Shown in pieces: positions 46,010 to 56,014 of a stretch of 62,827 nt of DNA. The DNA is from JBBQZP01 sp038207585. GTDB taxonomy: Bacteria; Pseudomonadota; Alphaproteobacteria; Rhodobacterales; Rhodobacteraceae. Within the stretch, counting starts at the first letter, position 1. Each line of letters starts with the position of its first letter. Position numbers and translations under genes: made by a program. The notes under the pieces are model-generated. The model saw only the letters and a list, made by a program, of their open reading frames with translations. It did not search any database and had not been told where the DNA came from. Location of the stretch: NCBI GenBank assembly GCA_038207585.1, contig JBBQZP010000027.1, positions 1-62,827 of the forward strand, written 5' to 3'.

Positions 46010-47386
46010 ATGCATGTCGCCATCTTGATTCCGGGCATCATGGGTACTCGACTTGTCCTCCCAGCCGCCGCCAACGGTGGCAGGGCCGAGGAAGTGTGGC
46101 CACCAAAGGCGACCGAAGTTGCATTCGGCTACAAGCGCATCGACAAACTTCAAAGCTCAGATCTGGTGATAGGCGACATCATCGACTCGGTTGCCTGTTT
46201 CGGGTTTTACAACGCCCTGCAGGACCAGTTGGACACGCTGGGCTTCAAGACCGGTACGGGCGCAACGCATCGTGTTGACTTCGGCTACGATTGGCGGCTC
46301 GACAATTTTGAGACGGCACGGCGTCTTGCGGATGTTCTGCAAAAACAGCACGACAACGGGGCGACGGAATTTTCGTTGATCAGCCATTCGATGGGCGGGC
46401 TTGTCGCGCGCCTGCTGCTGGAGTCGGGCACGTTTGCCAATCGGCCATGGTTTCCCAAGATCCGGCTTCTGGCGACGCTTGGCACGCCGCATCTTGGCGC
46501 GCCGCTGGCGATTGGCCGGATCCTCGGGCTGGACAGCTCGTCGGGCATCAGCAAGGCCGATTTCCGCACGCTTGCCGCGAACCGGAAGTATCCCTCCGGC
46601 TATCAATTGATACCGCCGCCGGGCGAGGCCGCGATCTGGGCGGCAAACAGCGGCGATCTGGCGACGCTTGACCCATACGACGATGCAACGGCCACGGCTC
46701 TTGGAATGGACCCGGTGCTGGTCGCCAAGGCAAGGGCGCAATATGGTGCACTGACTGGACTTCCTCCGGACGGCGTGCGGTACTTCTATTTTGGTGGCAC
46801 CGGCCACAAGACCGTGACCCGGATCAATGTGGTGTGGCGGGACAATCAGCCGGTCAACCACGGCCAATCCGTGATGACCCGGACCGACGATGGCGGCGAT
46901 GGCACCGTGCCGCTTTACAGCGCCTTGCCCGCGAAGGGTCAACGCCAGATCGTGACCAATGAGCATGCGACCGTGTTCAAGGGCACGCCGTTTCGCAAGG
47001 TGTTCTTCCGGCTGTTGGGGGGCGATGCGGGTGCCGCACTTGAGGCATCGGATGTTGACCAGCCGTTCCTTGCCGGCTCGCTGAACAGTCCGGTCTTTGT
47101 CGAGGGCGACCGTCCCGAACTGCACCTTACCATTCAGTCAAAGGCCAGCGCGACCGGGCTGAGCACCGTGGCCGACATCAAGGGCACCCTGATCGTGGAG
47201 CGGACTGACGACATCGCCAAGGTCGAAAGCATCGCACAGACGAAAGAGATCAGCTATTCGGGCACCGAGGTTTCCTCCATGAAGCTGGTCCTTGACATGA
47301 TCACCGAGGCGGGGCTTTACCGCCTTCGCTTTGAGGGCATGCCTGAAATGCCGGAATCTCTGGCCTTTGCGGTTGCCCGCGAATGA
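46010..47386 (+). CDS. alpha/beta-hydrolase, LCAT/PGAP1-like lipase
   Basis: 458 residues; ATG after GGGGAGAG. It begins with VAILIPGIMGTRL, the oxyanion-loop motif of LCAT/PGAP1-type lipases. The likely catalytic triad is Ser127 (SHSMGG), Asp297 (GGDGTVPL) and His319 (NEHATVFKG). No signal peptide, so it acts in the cytoplasm unless exported otherwise. The last 100 residues form a beta-rich domain. First gene of a four-gene operon with proteases and a STAND ATPase, where it would serve as a membrane-lipid-attacking effector. Confidence 0.85.
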   Translation: MHVAILIPGIMGTRLVLPAAANGGRAEEVWPPKATEVAFGYKRIDKLQSSDLVIGDIIDSVACFGFYNALQDQLDTLGFKTGTGATHRVDFGYDWRLDNFETARRLADVLQKQHDNGATEFSLISHSMGGLVARLLLESGTFANRPWFPKIRLLATLGTPHLGAPLAIGRILGLDSSSGISKADFRTLAANRKYPSGYQLIPPPGEAAIWAANSGDLATLDPYDDATATALGMDPVLVAKARAQYGALTGLPPDGVRYFYFGGTGHKTVTRINVVWRDNQPVNHGQSVMTRTDDGGDGTVPLYSALPAKGQRQIVTNEHATVFKGTPFRKVFFRLLGGDAGAALEASDVDQPFLAGSLNSPVFVEGDRPELHLTIQSKASATGLSTVADIKGTLIVERTDDIAKVESIAQTKEISYSGTEVSSMKLVLDMITEAGLYRLRFEGMPEMPESLAFAVARE

Positions 47387-48474
47387 CTGCATCCGCGTTC
47401 CTGCACCACCGACTGGCCGGGTCCGGTCCCGGATCAGGATTGGAAAGCGCGGGCAGCGAAGATGATCTGGGAAGCGCGCGGATTGAACGCTCGCTGGATG
47501 CGCTGTCGGATCTGGTCAGACGGACCGCGCCCGAGGCTGGCGCGGATGATCCCGCCGCTGGGCTTCTCGATGCGGCACGCGACGGATTTGCTGCGCTGAA
47601 GGCGGGCGCGGATGATCTGCCGCCGCACATGCAGGTGGCGCTTGAGGCGATCGTCCTGTCAGATGGCTCGCGCCCGGCGGTGCTGATTCAGGATGACCGT
47701 GTTGATCCGACTGAACCGACGCTTGGAGAATGGCAGGCGGATGTGCAAGGCGCGGGTGAAATGCTGCGCACCATTGCCAAAGGGACCGGCCGTATGACGC
47801 TGGAAGATCAGGGCAGCCAGCGCGCCATCGGAACGGGTTTCGCAATTGCCCGCGGGGTCATCGCAACCAACCGCCATGTGCTGCAGGCGATTGCCGATTG
47901 CTCGCGTGAGGGCGAATGGATCGTGCGCCCCGGCTGCACTATCGATTTCCGGGGCGAACATGACCGCCCGGTAGACAGCAGGCGGATCTTCGTGCCCGAC
48001 CGCGTACTGTTTTCCGGGCCCGAGGTGATCGGCGGCACGGTGGATCTGTCGCGCCTTGACCTTGCGGTCATCGCGCTGAAGTCCAACGGCTTGGGTGACC
48101 TGCCCGAGGGATTGCCGCTTTCAACCGAAGGGAACCCCGTGGCACAGGGCACGCGCCTTGCGGCGTTCGGCTTTCCCGCGATGCCGGCACGCGGCGAGGT
48201 TGCGGACAATATGCTTTTCCGCCTCTTTCGGGGGGTCTTTGGTGTCAAGCGGTTTGCGCCGGGCCTCGTTTCGACCGGGCTGGGCGGCTTGGCGCAAGAC
48301 AGTGTTCCGTCGCGGTCGTTCGGGCACGACAGCTCGACACTTGGGGGTAATTCCGGCTCGTGCATCGTGGCACTGGATGGCACCTGGGACGTGATCGGTC
48401 TGCATTTTGGCGGCAGCCAGCAGATCGAGAATTTCGCGCATGCCATCACCCGGATCAGCGGTGACTTTCCATGA
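47383..48474 (+). CDS. trypsin-like serine protease 1
   Basis: 363 residues with ATGA overlaps at both ends. The N-terminal 140 residues are helical and unrecognised. A chymotrypsin-fold domain follows with His165 (TNRHVLQ), Asp226 (RLDLAVIAL) and Ser324 (LGGNSGSCI). No signal peptide. Cytoplasmic trypsin-like proteases next to STAND ATPases act as effectors in several bacterial conflict systems. Confidence 0.88.
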   Translation: MTASAFLHHRLAGSGPGSGLESAGSEDDLGSARIERSLDALSDLVRRTAPEAGADDPAAGLLDAARDGFAALKAGADDLPPHMQVALEAIVLSDGSRPAVLIQDDRVDPTEPTLGEWQADVQGAGEMLRTIAKGTGRMTLEDQGSQRAIGTGFAIARGVIATNRHVLQAIADCSREGEWIVRPGCTIDFRGEHDRPVDSRRIFVPDRVLFSGPEVIGGTVDLSRLDLAVIALKSNGLGDLPEGLPLSTEGNPVAQGTRLAAFGFPAMPARGEVADNMLFRLFRGVFGVKRFAPGLVSTGLGGLAQDSVPSRSFGHDSSTLGGNSGSCIVALDGTWDVIGLHFGGSQQIENFAHAITRISGDFP

Positions 48475-50276
48475 CCGAAGCGGATATGCAACTGGCCCGT
48501 GCGGTCAGCGTCAGTTCGGATCAGTTTGCGGAAACCTTCACGCGCGCCCAGTCGGGCAGCCGTGAAGAGATTAAGAATTTTGATGCCTTCGTGCGGTCTG
48601 ACATTCTGACGGCAGATGCGATCGGCCGTGGCTTTGCCATTGCCCGTGCCGACAACTGGCTGGGCGATCTTTGTGCGCAATGTCTGGCGGATCGCATCGT
48701 CACCCGCGCCTTCGTAGCCGAGGCGGCGCGCCAGACCGCGGAGCCGGGTCTTGTCGCGGCGCAGGCCCGCATCAACCCGCTGTCGCCCTTTCGCGACACG
48801 CTGCTGGAGGCCAACGGTCTGATCCGTGTCGCGGATTTTGTCTGTCGCATTCTGGTCGACGGCGCGCATCGCGGCACCGGCTTTCTGGTGCGCCCGGATA
48901 TTGTGATGACGGCGGGCCATGTGATGACGCCACCGATGCCAGGTAATGCGCCGCTGGTCGGCGCAGGCGGGGCCGCCGAACCGGATGCCGCCGACCGGAT
49001 CGAGGTCTTGTTCGACGACAAGGTGGATATTGTGGGGGGGCGGAGGCGGCGCAATAAACCACGCCGGTTTGCTGTTGCAAAGGACTGGCTGGTGGCGCGC
49101 AGCGCACCTGAGATCGGTGCCGGCAATGTCGCGAACGCGCCGGTTGCGGATTACGCCCTGATCCGGCTTGAAAGGGCGCCTCTGTTGCAGCCCGGCGGGC
49201 TTGAGCTTGCCGATCAGGATCCGTTTCCCGCCGACCCCCTGCTGATCGTCCAGCATCCCGACGCGCGGCCGATGTGCCATGCCGAAGGTAATGTCGACAA
49301 ACCCGACCGCGCGACACATTTCTTCACGCACAGCGTGAACGCCGAGGGCGGCAGTTCTGGTGCGCCCTGTTTCTCGATCGAATTCAAGGTCGTCGGGCTG
49401 CACAGCGGCGAAGTTCTCAATTCGAATCCGCACCGCAACACTGCCCTGTCGATTTCCGTTCCTGCGGCGGTGCTGGCCGGCATACCTATCAACCCCGCGC
49501 CGCTGCGCTATCTGTCGAAGATGACGCTGCGCGGTGGTGAGTTGCGGGTTGTTGCCGGACGCGAAGAGACGCAGGACTGGATCCGCGCCAGCGTGGACGG
49601 CAGTGGGCCGCAAATTCTGGCGGTATCCCCCACTGCCGAGCGGAAAACCGGCATGAGCTTTACGGCCGATTTGATCGAGGCGCTTTTGCCGCGCGACCAG
49701 CACCGGATCGTTCGATTGTCCGCCGGACAATTTCGCAATCACAGTCCGCAAGAATTCGCCCGTGGCATGCTGACGGCCGCGGGCGCTGCCGCGACACTTG
49801 CTCTGGACGACACACCCGATCCTGACACGACGCTGGAAGCATGGCTGCGACGGGTTTTCGTTCCCGCTGTTCTGGACCAGCTGGAGATATTGCGGGACGG
49901 ACGCATGGTGTGGCTGGTGCTTGACGATTTGCGGCTACCCCTTGCCGATGGCAACGGGCTGCGCGATTTCCTTGACCTGCTCTATGAAAGTGTCGCGGTC
50001 CGGCCCTGGTTCCGGATCGTGCTGCTGGGATATGGTGCCACCCCGCCACCCGGCGCTGCGGCGCATTTCGGGCGGATTGACTTGCCGCAGATCACGCCGG
50101 ATGCGATCAAGGCCGCCTTTGACTCCCAGCTTGCAACGATCACCGATGCTGCAGTGGTCGCGCGTGTGCTGACAAATTTCCTGCCCCTGTGGAATTTTCT
50201 TCCCCAGATCGTACCGCTGGACAAACTCGATTTCGTGGCAAAAATTGTGGCGCCCTACGTGTCAGAGCTGCCATGA
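48471..50276 (+). CDS. trypsin-like protease 2 with probable adaptor and inactive STAND-like domains
   Basis: 601 residues. Residues 1-95 are a compact helical domain (NWLGDLCAQCLADR region) that recalls effector-associated adaptor domains; this match is by pattern only. A trypsin-like domain has His150 (TAGHVM), Asp227 (VADYALIRL) and Ser296 (GGSSGAPC). Residues about 380-601 look like an ATPase-type alpha/beta domain (VWLVLDDLRLPLADG... WFRIVLLGYG) without a P-loop, as in inactive STAND (iSTAND) modules. ATGA overlaps both neighbours. Confidence 0.83.
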   Translation: MTEADMQLARAVSVSSDQFAETFTRAQSGSREEIKNFDAFVRSDILTADAIGRGFAIARADNWLGDLCAQCLADRIVTRAFVAEAARQTAEPGLVAAQARINPLSPFRDTLLEANGLIRVADFVCRILVDGAHRGTGFLVRPDIVMTAGHVMTPPMPGNAPLVGAGGAAEPDAADRIEVLFDDKVDIVGGRRRRNKPRRFAVAKDWLVARSAPEIGAGNVANAPVADYALIRLERAPLLQPGGLELADQDPFPADPLLIVQHPDARPMCHAEGNVDKPDRATHFFTHSVNAEGGSSGAPCFSIEFKVVGLHSGEVLNSNPHRNTALSISVPAAVLAGIPINPAPLRYLSKMTLRGGELRVVAGREETQDWIRASVDGSGPQILAVSPTAERKTGMSFTADLIEALLPRDQHRIVRLSAGQFRNHSPQEFARGMLTAAGAAATLALDDTPDPDTTLEAWLRRVFVPAVLDQLEILRDGRMVWLVLDDLRLPLADGNGLRDFLDLLYESVAVRPWFRIVLLGYGATPPPGAAAHFGRIDLPQITPDAIKAAFDSQLATITDAAVVARVLTNFLPLWNFLPQIVPLDKLDFVAKIVAPYVSELP

Positions 50277-53200
50277 TAGACCGCACGTCATCCCTTCAGC
50301 GCCAGTTGGCAAACCTGCAGATGACCTATGGCATCGTGATCCCCGGCGCGCAGGTCGCGATAACGGACATGGCGCTGGTGACCGAGGCGACCTACCGGGC
50401 GGCGGTCTCCGGGCCGTTTGATCTTTACCGGATCACGGCGTTCGTCGACAAGGATGACCGCCCCGGAGTGCGTCAGTCGCTGGCCGCCTTTAGCGACCCG
50501 GCGCCGGGTGCCGCGCGGCGCTTGCGCTGGCTGAACGCCGATCGCCGCAGGGCATCCCTTGCCGAACTGATGCAGCACCCAGCGGGGCTGCCCTCACTTC
50601 TTGGGCGCGTGCGCTATGACAGGACAGATGCCGAAGGGCCCGCGCTCCGGGCCCTGCTGCGCGGTTGGCGACCGGATCTGCGGCGGCTGTCCGAACCGAA
50701 ACTGGCCGCAATCATCACGGCGCTGGGTTGGATGGAAGGGTTGACCCTGCCCGCCGGCATGGCGCCGCTGCCCGATGCGCGTGCTGCGCGCACGGAACGG
50801 ACAAGGCGCGACCGGCAGCGCAGCCGGACGGCATTGGTGGCCGCCGGTTTTGTCGGCCGCACTGAGGCCATGGAGGCAATCGGCAGTCTCCTCGATGACC
50901 CGACGATGGCCGGCCGCATCCTTGTCATAAGTGGTCCCGGCGGTATCGGAAAATCGGCGATCCTCGCACATGCGGCACGCACTTTCGCTGACCGCATCCC
51001 GCCGGTGCCGGTGTTTTCGTTTGATTTTGACCGCCCGTCCCTTGACCCCACTGGGCCGGGCATCACACTTGATCTGACTAGGCAGCTTGCGATTTTCCTT
51101 CCGGACAAGGCGGAGGAGCTATCGCGGATCCGTTCGGTTTTGCGTGAGACATTTCAGCGCAGCGGCGGTGAAAGTCATATATCGCAGTCCGGCTTTGAAG
51201 CCAGCATGCGATCCAGTTCGGAAGCGGCCTACATTTTGCGCGGGGTCGTGGAAAATGCAGGGCTTGCTCAAACCCCCGTTTTGATCGTGTTCGACACCCT
51301 GGAAGTGGTTGCGGCGCAGGGCACCACGGCGCTGATGGCGGTGCGCGAATGGGTCTCGTTCGCGCAACACGAGATCGGTCTGACCGGTATCCGAGCCATT
51401 GTTGCCGGGCGTGCCGCAGAGGCGGCGGCAGAGATCCTTGGTGCTCTGCACACATATGTCGTCCCGCCGTTGAACATGGACGAGGGCGAACAGCTTCTGA
51501 CGCTGATGGGTGTCGATGCAAAGCGCGCAAAGGATGCAGCTCAGATCGTGGACGGCACTCCGCTTGCCCTGCGACTTGGTGGCCGCTATCTGGCCGAGCA
51601 TCCCGACGCGCCGGTCAGTGTTCTGGCCGAGGGTGGGGCTGGCGACGCGACGCTGACACAGGGGATTATCTACAAGCGGATCCTCAATCATGTCGGAACC
51701 GGCGCGGACGACCCCCTCCGAAAACTAGCCTATCCCGGCCTTGCCCTGCGGTTGGTCACACCCGGCTTGATCCGTGATGTGATCGCCCCGGCCGTTGGCA
51801 TCCGCTTCAAGCATCCGGATGACGCAAAGGCGCTCTGGAGACGACTGGTGGACGACCATGTCTGGTTGGTTGAACGCGAGACGGAAGGGCTCGCCCGACA
51901 TCGCAGCGATCTGCGCCAGGACATGCTTCCCCTGATGCGCCGCGATGCTGCGGTGGCACCTGTGGTTGAGCGGTTGCACCAACTGGCGGTGGCCTATTTC
52001 CGCGCGGGCACCGATCCTGATCTTCCACCCGGACGCGCCCGGCTGGAAGCGGTTTACCATGCGCTCAATCTGCTGAAGCCGGGCGAGGATCTGCCTGACG
52101 AGGACCGCAGACTGGTAAAGGCTGCGCTGGTGGGCGAGTTTTTCGATCTGCCGCCGCATGCCGCCGCGCTGGCGATGCGTCATGCCGGTCTGCTTGAGGA
52201 CGGCATGGATGTGCATGGCACTGCCGGCGATCCCGATGACATTTCGTTCGCTTTGCTAAGGCGCATCGTGGACCGGATCCCGGAACCCGCCTTGCGAAAG
52301 CTGGTCTTTCCGGGTTTTGTCCTGCGACTGGTCACACCGGCGTTGCTGCGTGATGCGCTGGCGCCCGCACTGGGCATTCCGGTCGAGACACCACAACTTT
52401 TGCAGACCCTTTGGGTGAGCCTTGCAAATCTGACTTGGCTGGTGGAACGGGAAACGGATGGCCTCCTGCGCCCTCGAAGCGAGCTGCGGCTCCAGATCCT
52501 GCAGATGGTTCGGCATGACCCCGCGAAGGCCGCGGAACTGGCAAGGTTGCAGACCTTGTCGCTTGCCCATTTCCGCGCAGACGCCGATCCCGACCTGCCG
52601 TCCGACCGGGCGCGGCTTGAGTCTGTCTACCTTGCCCTGATGCTGCTGGAACCCGGCGCAGAGCTTGCCGCAGAGGACCGCTCTTTCGTGCCATCGGCCA
52701 TGGCGGGTGACTTGTCAGAACTGCCGCCGCACGCCGCTGCCCTTGCGCGCGTTTATGCCGGTGATCCACCGCAACCGGAAGACGTCGCTGTTCTGCCTGC
52801 CGTTTACCGGGATGGCGTGATCGCATTGCTGGGGTGGGAGGCGGTCGACGGCGACCGTCCGCTGGACGCGCTGGCCCTGTCTCCGGATGCAGCCGAGCCC
52901 TGGGTATGGCGTCTGATGGCCTGGCTCAACGCCGCCGAATGGCACAGCGATGCCACGGCGCGCGGCCTGAGGACGCTGGGTCAGGCCGGGCCTGACGGTC
53001 TGGCCCGTTGGTATCCCGAACAAAAGGCCAGACTTGCGGCCCTTCATCAGTCCACCGTGGCCCTGCGCGAAGATCCGGTTCTGGCCGATGCAGCAGGGGC
53101 CTGGCTGCGGCTTGTGCGGGCGGTGCCGGACAATGGTGTTGTCCCGCCATCCGCCACACCGCCGTCCTATCCATCTATACCCGCGACATCCGGTGACCCA

Positions 53201-54022
53201 AGCCTGCGTGCCGCGCGGCGCCGCCATCAGGCTGCCTGCGCCCTGTCGCTGCTGATGCGCAACGATCTCACCGACCAACGCTGGCCTCTCGGTGACGCGG
53301 CCCTGCAAAACGATGGCTTTGCCGACCCCCTGTCAAACCCAGACCCGTTGCTGGCCGACGAGATTGCGCGCGCGCACCTTCTCAATTGGGCTTCCGGAAA
53401 GATCGGAAAAAACATCCTTCCGTTCACGCCTGCCATGATCGTTGCGACGCCCGCAAAGCTGCGACGGTTTCTGACCCTGCTGGCCAACTATCCTGATGCC
53501 GCGGCCAGAATGGAGGCGGTGATCGCGAGCTATCCTCCGTCTCCCTCGACGGCGCAGCTTACCGGCACCATTGCGAACACGGTCGCGCGGATACTGACGG
53601 AGTCGGGGTCAGCCTCTGCCGATCGGCTCGCCGAGGCAGGCTTTGCCGCGCACAGTTTTCTGCACGGCCTGATGCCGGAGTTTCGCCCTGGCGGCCGGTT
53701 CCTGCTGCGCCGGCTCATTCTTGAACCGGGCGGTCTGGATGCTCTGGCACAACGCCTGCCGGACGTTTTGCGTCTTGCCGGTGATCCTTTCCTGCCCGCC
53801 GATCTTGCTACAGACCTCTGGCGCGAAGCGGCGGGCAGGTCGGACGGCATCCGAGCCGTGTCGGCCCTAGTCGATTGGGCCGGGCGCATTGGCCGTCTGG
53901 ACAGCGTGCTGGCGGCCGCAGCTGGCATCACGGCCGACGCTGACCTTGGGGTGCGGATGGGACGGTTTGTCCAAGTTCTTCAGAGAATCGACCATGCCGT
54001 CGGACGCCCGCCTGTCGCCTGA
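50273..54022 (+). CDS. STAND-type AAA ATPase with internal duplication
   Basis: 1249 residues; ATG at 50273 overlaps the upstream stop. The N-terminal 165 residues are unrecognised. Walker A ISGPGGIGKSA lies near 217-227, Walker B VLIVFDTLEVV near 332-343, with GTPLALRLGGRYL as the GxP motif of STAND NTPases near 427. Two copies of a 160-residue segment follow (about 482-643 and 674-833, both LRKLxxPGxxLRLVTPxLxRDxxAPAxGI), each probably a winged-helix plus helical unit. The C-terminal 400 residues are a helical region. Likely the sensor/switch for the co-encoded lipase and proteases. Confidence 0.88.
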   Translation: MIDRTSSLQRQLANLQMTYGIVIPGAQVAITDMALVTEATYRAAVSGPFDLYRITAFVDKDDRPGVRQSLAAFSDPAPGAARRLRWLNADRRRASLAELMQHPAGLPSLLGRVRYDRTDAEGPALRALLRGWRPDLRRLSEPKLAAIITALGWMEGLTLPAGMAPLPDARAARTERTRRDRQRSRTALVAAGFVGRTEAMEAIGSLLDDPTMAGRILVISGPGGIGKSAILAHAARTFADRIPPVPVFSFDFDRPSLDPTGPGITLDLTRQLAIFLPDKAEELSRIRSVLRETFQRSGGESHISQSGFEASMRSSSEAAYILRGVVENAGLAQTPVLIVFDTLEVVAAQGTTALMAVREWVSFAQHEIGLTGIRAIVAGRAAEAAAEILGALHTYVVPPLNMDEGEQLLTLMGVDAKRAKDAAQIVDGTPLALRLGGRYLAEHPDAPVSVLAEGGAGDATLTQGIIYKRILNHVGTGADDPLRKLAYPGLALRLVTPGLIRDVIAPAVGIRFKHPDDAKALWRRLVDDHVWLVERETEGLARHRSDLRQDMLPLMRRDAAVAPVVERLHQLAVAYFRAGTDPDLPPGRARLEAVYHALNLLKPGEDLPDEDRRLVKAALVGEFFDLPPHAAALAMRHAGLLEDGMDVHGTAGDPDDISFALLRRIVDRIPEPALRKLVFPGFVLRLVTPALLRDALAPALGIPVETPQLLQTLWVSLANLTWLVERETDGLLRPRSELRLQILQMVRHDPAKAAELARLQTLSLAHFRADADPDLPSDRARLESVYLALMLLEPGAELAAEDRSFVPSAMAGDLSELPPHAAALARVYAGDPPQPEDVAVLPAVYRDGVIALLGWEAVDGDRPLDALALSPDAAEPWVWRLMAWLNAAEWHSDATARGLRTLGQAGPDGLARWYPEQKARLAALHQSTVALREDPVLADAAGAWLRLVRAVPDNGVVPPSATPPSYPSIPATSGDPSLRAARRRHQAACALSLLMRNDLTDQRWPLGDAALQNDGFADPLSNPDPLLADEIARAHLLNWASGKIGKNILPFTPAMIVATPAKLRRFLTLLANYPDAAARMEAVIASYPPSPSTAQLTGTIANTVARILTESGSASADRLAEAGFAAHSFLHGLMPEFRPGGRFLLRRLILEPGGLDALAQRLPDVLRLAGDPFLPADLATDLWREAAGRSDGIRAVSALVDWAGRIGRLDSVLAAAAGITADADLGVRMGRFVQVLQRIDHAVGRPPVA
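51716..52762 (+). repeat. in-gene duplication within the STAND ATPase
   Basis: Two units starting at 51716 and 52292 (576 bases apart, in frame) encode clearly similar 160-residue segments, both ending near LPPHAAALA. DNA identity is moderate, so the duplication is old. Confidence 0.8.
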
Positions 54023-54313
54023 ATGTCTCGGCCTTACCTGCAACCATGGCGGGAGCAGCGTCAGCCCTTCAGGCCCCGCGACACGCTGCAAGTCCGGCGT
54101 TTTTTTAAGGTAAGCTCCGGGAATTTGGACTATGATCTGAAGAAGAAATAAAACCGAATCGAATTTCTGACCGACGTCTCTTCGTCTTTTGTGAAAGATC
54201 CGGCCCGCGTGACGGGTTGCCGCGCTTTTTTGGCGAGTTCAAAGCAATATTCAATCACGGCGTGCAACCCGTTGATGACCGTTGGGGATATTTTTAACGC
54301 GTGGATATTTGAT
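54023..54313. other. intergenic region before the endolysin-like gene
   Basis: No gene seen. A T-run (GTTTTTTT near 54098) may belong to a terminator after the STAND operon, but I find no strong stem before it. The rest is somewhat AT-rich and should hold the promoter of the downstream gene. Confidence 0.4.
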
Positions 54314-56014
54314 ATGAGCAATGGTACCGCCCGTGACAATGACATCTCGCGCCTTCATCCGGCAATCCGCGAGAATGTTCGAGAAATTGTTGACCAACTG
54401 CATCAGGAGGGGTTTCCTTTCGAAGTGTTCGAGGCGTTTCGAACGCCCGAACGTCAGGCAAATCTTTTCGCGCAGGGACGGACTGCGCCGGGTGACAAGG
54501 TGACCTGGGTCGGCCCATGGAGATCTATGCATCAATATGGTCTGGCCGTTGATCTTGTGCTGAAGATCGGCGGCGATTGGTCATGGGATGACAGCGGGGC
54601 GAACGCGCCGTTCTGGCCCCGGATGCATGAAATCGCCAAGGCACAAGGAATGACCGCACTTTTCAACAAGAAAGGTCAACTTATTGAGTTGCCGCACATT
54701 CAACTTGCGGGGCTTTCGACCGACGGCGTCTACCGCGGCGGGTACCCGCCCGGGGGCGACACGGACTGGGCCGAGCATCTTTCCGACCTGATCGACAACT
54801 GGTCGGGGTCGGCCCCGCCGCCGCCCAAACCAGTGATCAGGGCGCGGCGTCCTACGGTCGACGAATCCGATGCGCCCGACTTGGAGGACACGATCTCGAT
54901 GCAGGATGCCATGTCGGGCCAGAGCGGCATCGCCGGCCTTTCGACGAGCGAGGCAGAGGCCCGGTTTCATCGCCTTCATGCATTCATCCGGCGTTGGGAG
55001 GGCGGGTTTTCAAACCACCCCGCAGACAATGGCGGCGCCACGAACATGGGCATCACGCAGGCGACCCTTGCGGACTGGCGCAATCGCCAGGTCAGTGTCG
55101 AGGATGTGCGCAATCTGGGTCGCGCCGAGGCGGATGCAATCCTGCGCACCAATTACTATGCGACCTGCCGGTGTGGCGAATTGCCGGACAGGACCGCGAT
55201 CGTCGTCTATAACGGGGCGGTCCTGCACGGGCCGAGGACCAGCATCAAATTCCTGCAGTCGGCCTTCAACGCTCTGGGCCTGATGGTCAACGGCAAGCCG
55301 TTGGATGTGGATGGAATCATCGGTGATGACACGATGGAAGCGGCACAAAAGACCGATGCGTCGACGCTGGCCAATGCCTACATGAACATTCAGGACGCTC
55401 ATTTTCGCAACCATGAGGACTTTGCCACCTTCGGCAAAGGCTGGCTGAACCGGCTGGCCGCCCTCAGGGAGTTTGTAGCAACTTTGCCGCGGGGAGCGGG
55501 CATGCGCCCGGCAACAAGCATGAAGATTACCGAAACCGAACCTGTCATCGTCGGCAAAGATGGTTTGGCCGACATCCTGTCCAAGGGCACAAAGGATGTA
55601 AACGTGAAGCAGGCGATTGGCGTGCTTTTTGATGGTGTTCTGCGGGATGGAACAAATGATACTGCGGAACAGCGCCGACAAAAGGCAGTTCTGCGGACCT
55701 TGCTTGGATTGGGCGAACAATTGGCTCCGGCACTTTTGCCGGGAACCGTTGTCATCACAGGGGATGGCAAGCCCGCACTCACGCCGGTCAACGCAGCTTT
55801 GGGCAACGGAATTGGCCATTTGCTCGATGGCAAGAAATCAGTGATAGGCGTTGTTGGATTGCTGTTGACCGTCTTTCTGCCCGAAATCGGCCTGTCCGGA
55901 TCCTTGATAGATTTTATTCGCGAACAGAGTCCCAATCTCATCACCGTGCTGGCTACATTCACGGGGTGGGGATTCTTAGGCAAGATCGACAAGGCAATTC
56001 GCTTAAACCGATGA
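54314..56014 (+). CDS. endolysin-like protein: M15 peptidase + GH108 muramidase + PG_binding_3
   Basis: 566 residues from the ATG at 54314; an upstream ATG at 54275 is possible. Domain 1 (5-150) is a VanY/M15-type peptidase with His73 and Asp80 (SMHQYGLAVD) and His128 (ELPHIQ). After a Pro-rich linker, domain 2 (about 215-290) is GH108 with catalytic Glu229 in RRWEGGFSNHPADNGGATNMGIT. Domain 3 (about 290-395) is PG_binding_3-like. Hydrophobic segments follow near 515-545. No signal peptide. Both cell-wall-cutting domains together resemble phage lysins; here it stands alone in the island, possibly as a self-lysis effector. Confidence 0.85.
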   Translation: MSNGTARDNDISRLHPAIRENVREIVDQLHQEGFPFEVFEAFRTPERQANLFAQGRTAPGDKVTWVGPWRSMHQYGLAVDLVLKIGGDWSWDDSGANAPFWPRMHEIAKAQGMTALFNKKGQLIELPHIQLAGLSTDGVYRGGYPPGGDTDWAEHLSDLIDNWSGSAPPPPKPVIRARRPTVDESDAPDLEDTISMQDAMSGQSGIAGLSTSEAEARFHRLHAFIRRWEGGFSNHPADNGGATNMGITQATLADWRNRQVSVEDVRNLGRAEADAILRTNYYATCRCGELPDRTAIVVYNGAVLHGPRTSIKFLQSAFNALGLMVNGKPLDVDGIIGDDTMEAAQKTDASTLANAYMNIQDAHFRNHEDFATFGKGWLNRLAALREFVATLPRGAGMRPATSMKITETEPVIVGKDGLADILSKGTKDVNVKQAIGVLFDGVLRDGTNDTAEQRRQKAVLRTLLGLGEQLAPALLPGTVVITGDGKPALTPVNAALGNGIGHLLDGKKSVIGVVGLLLTVFLPEIGLSGSLIDFIREQSPNLITVLATFTGWGFLGKIDKAIRLNR

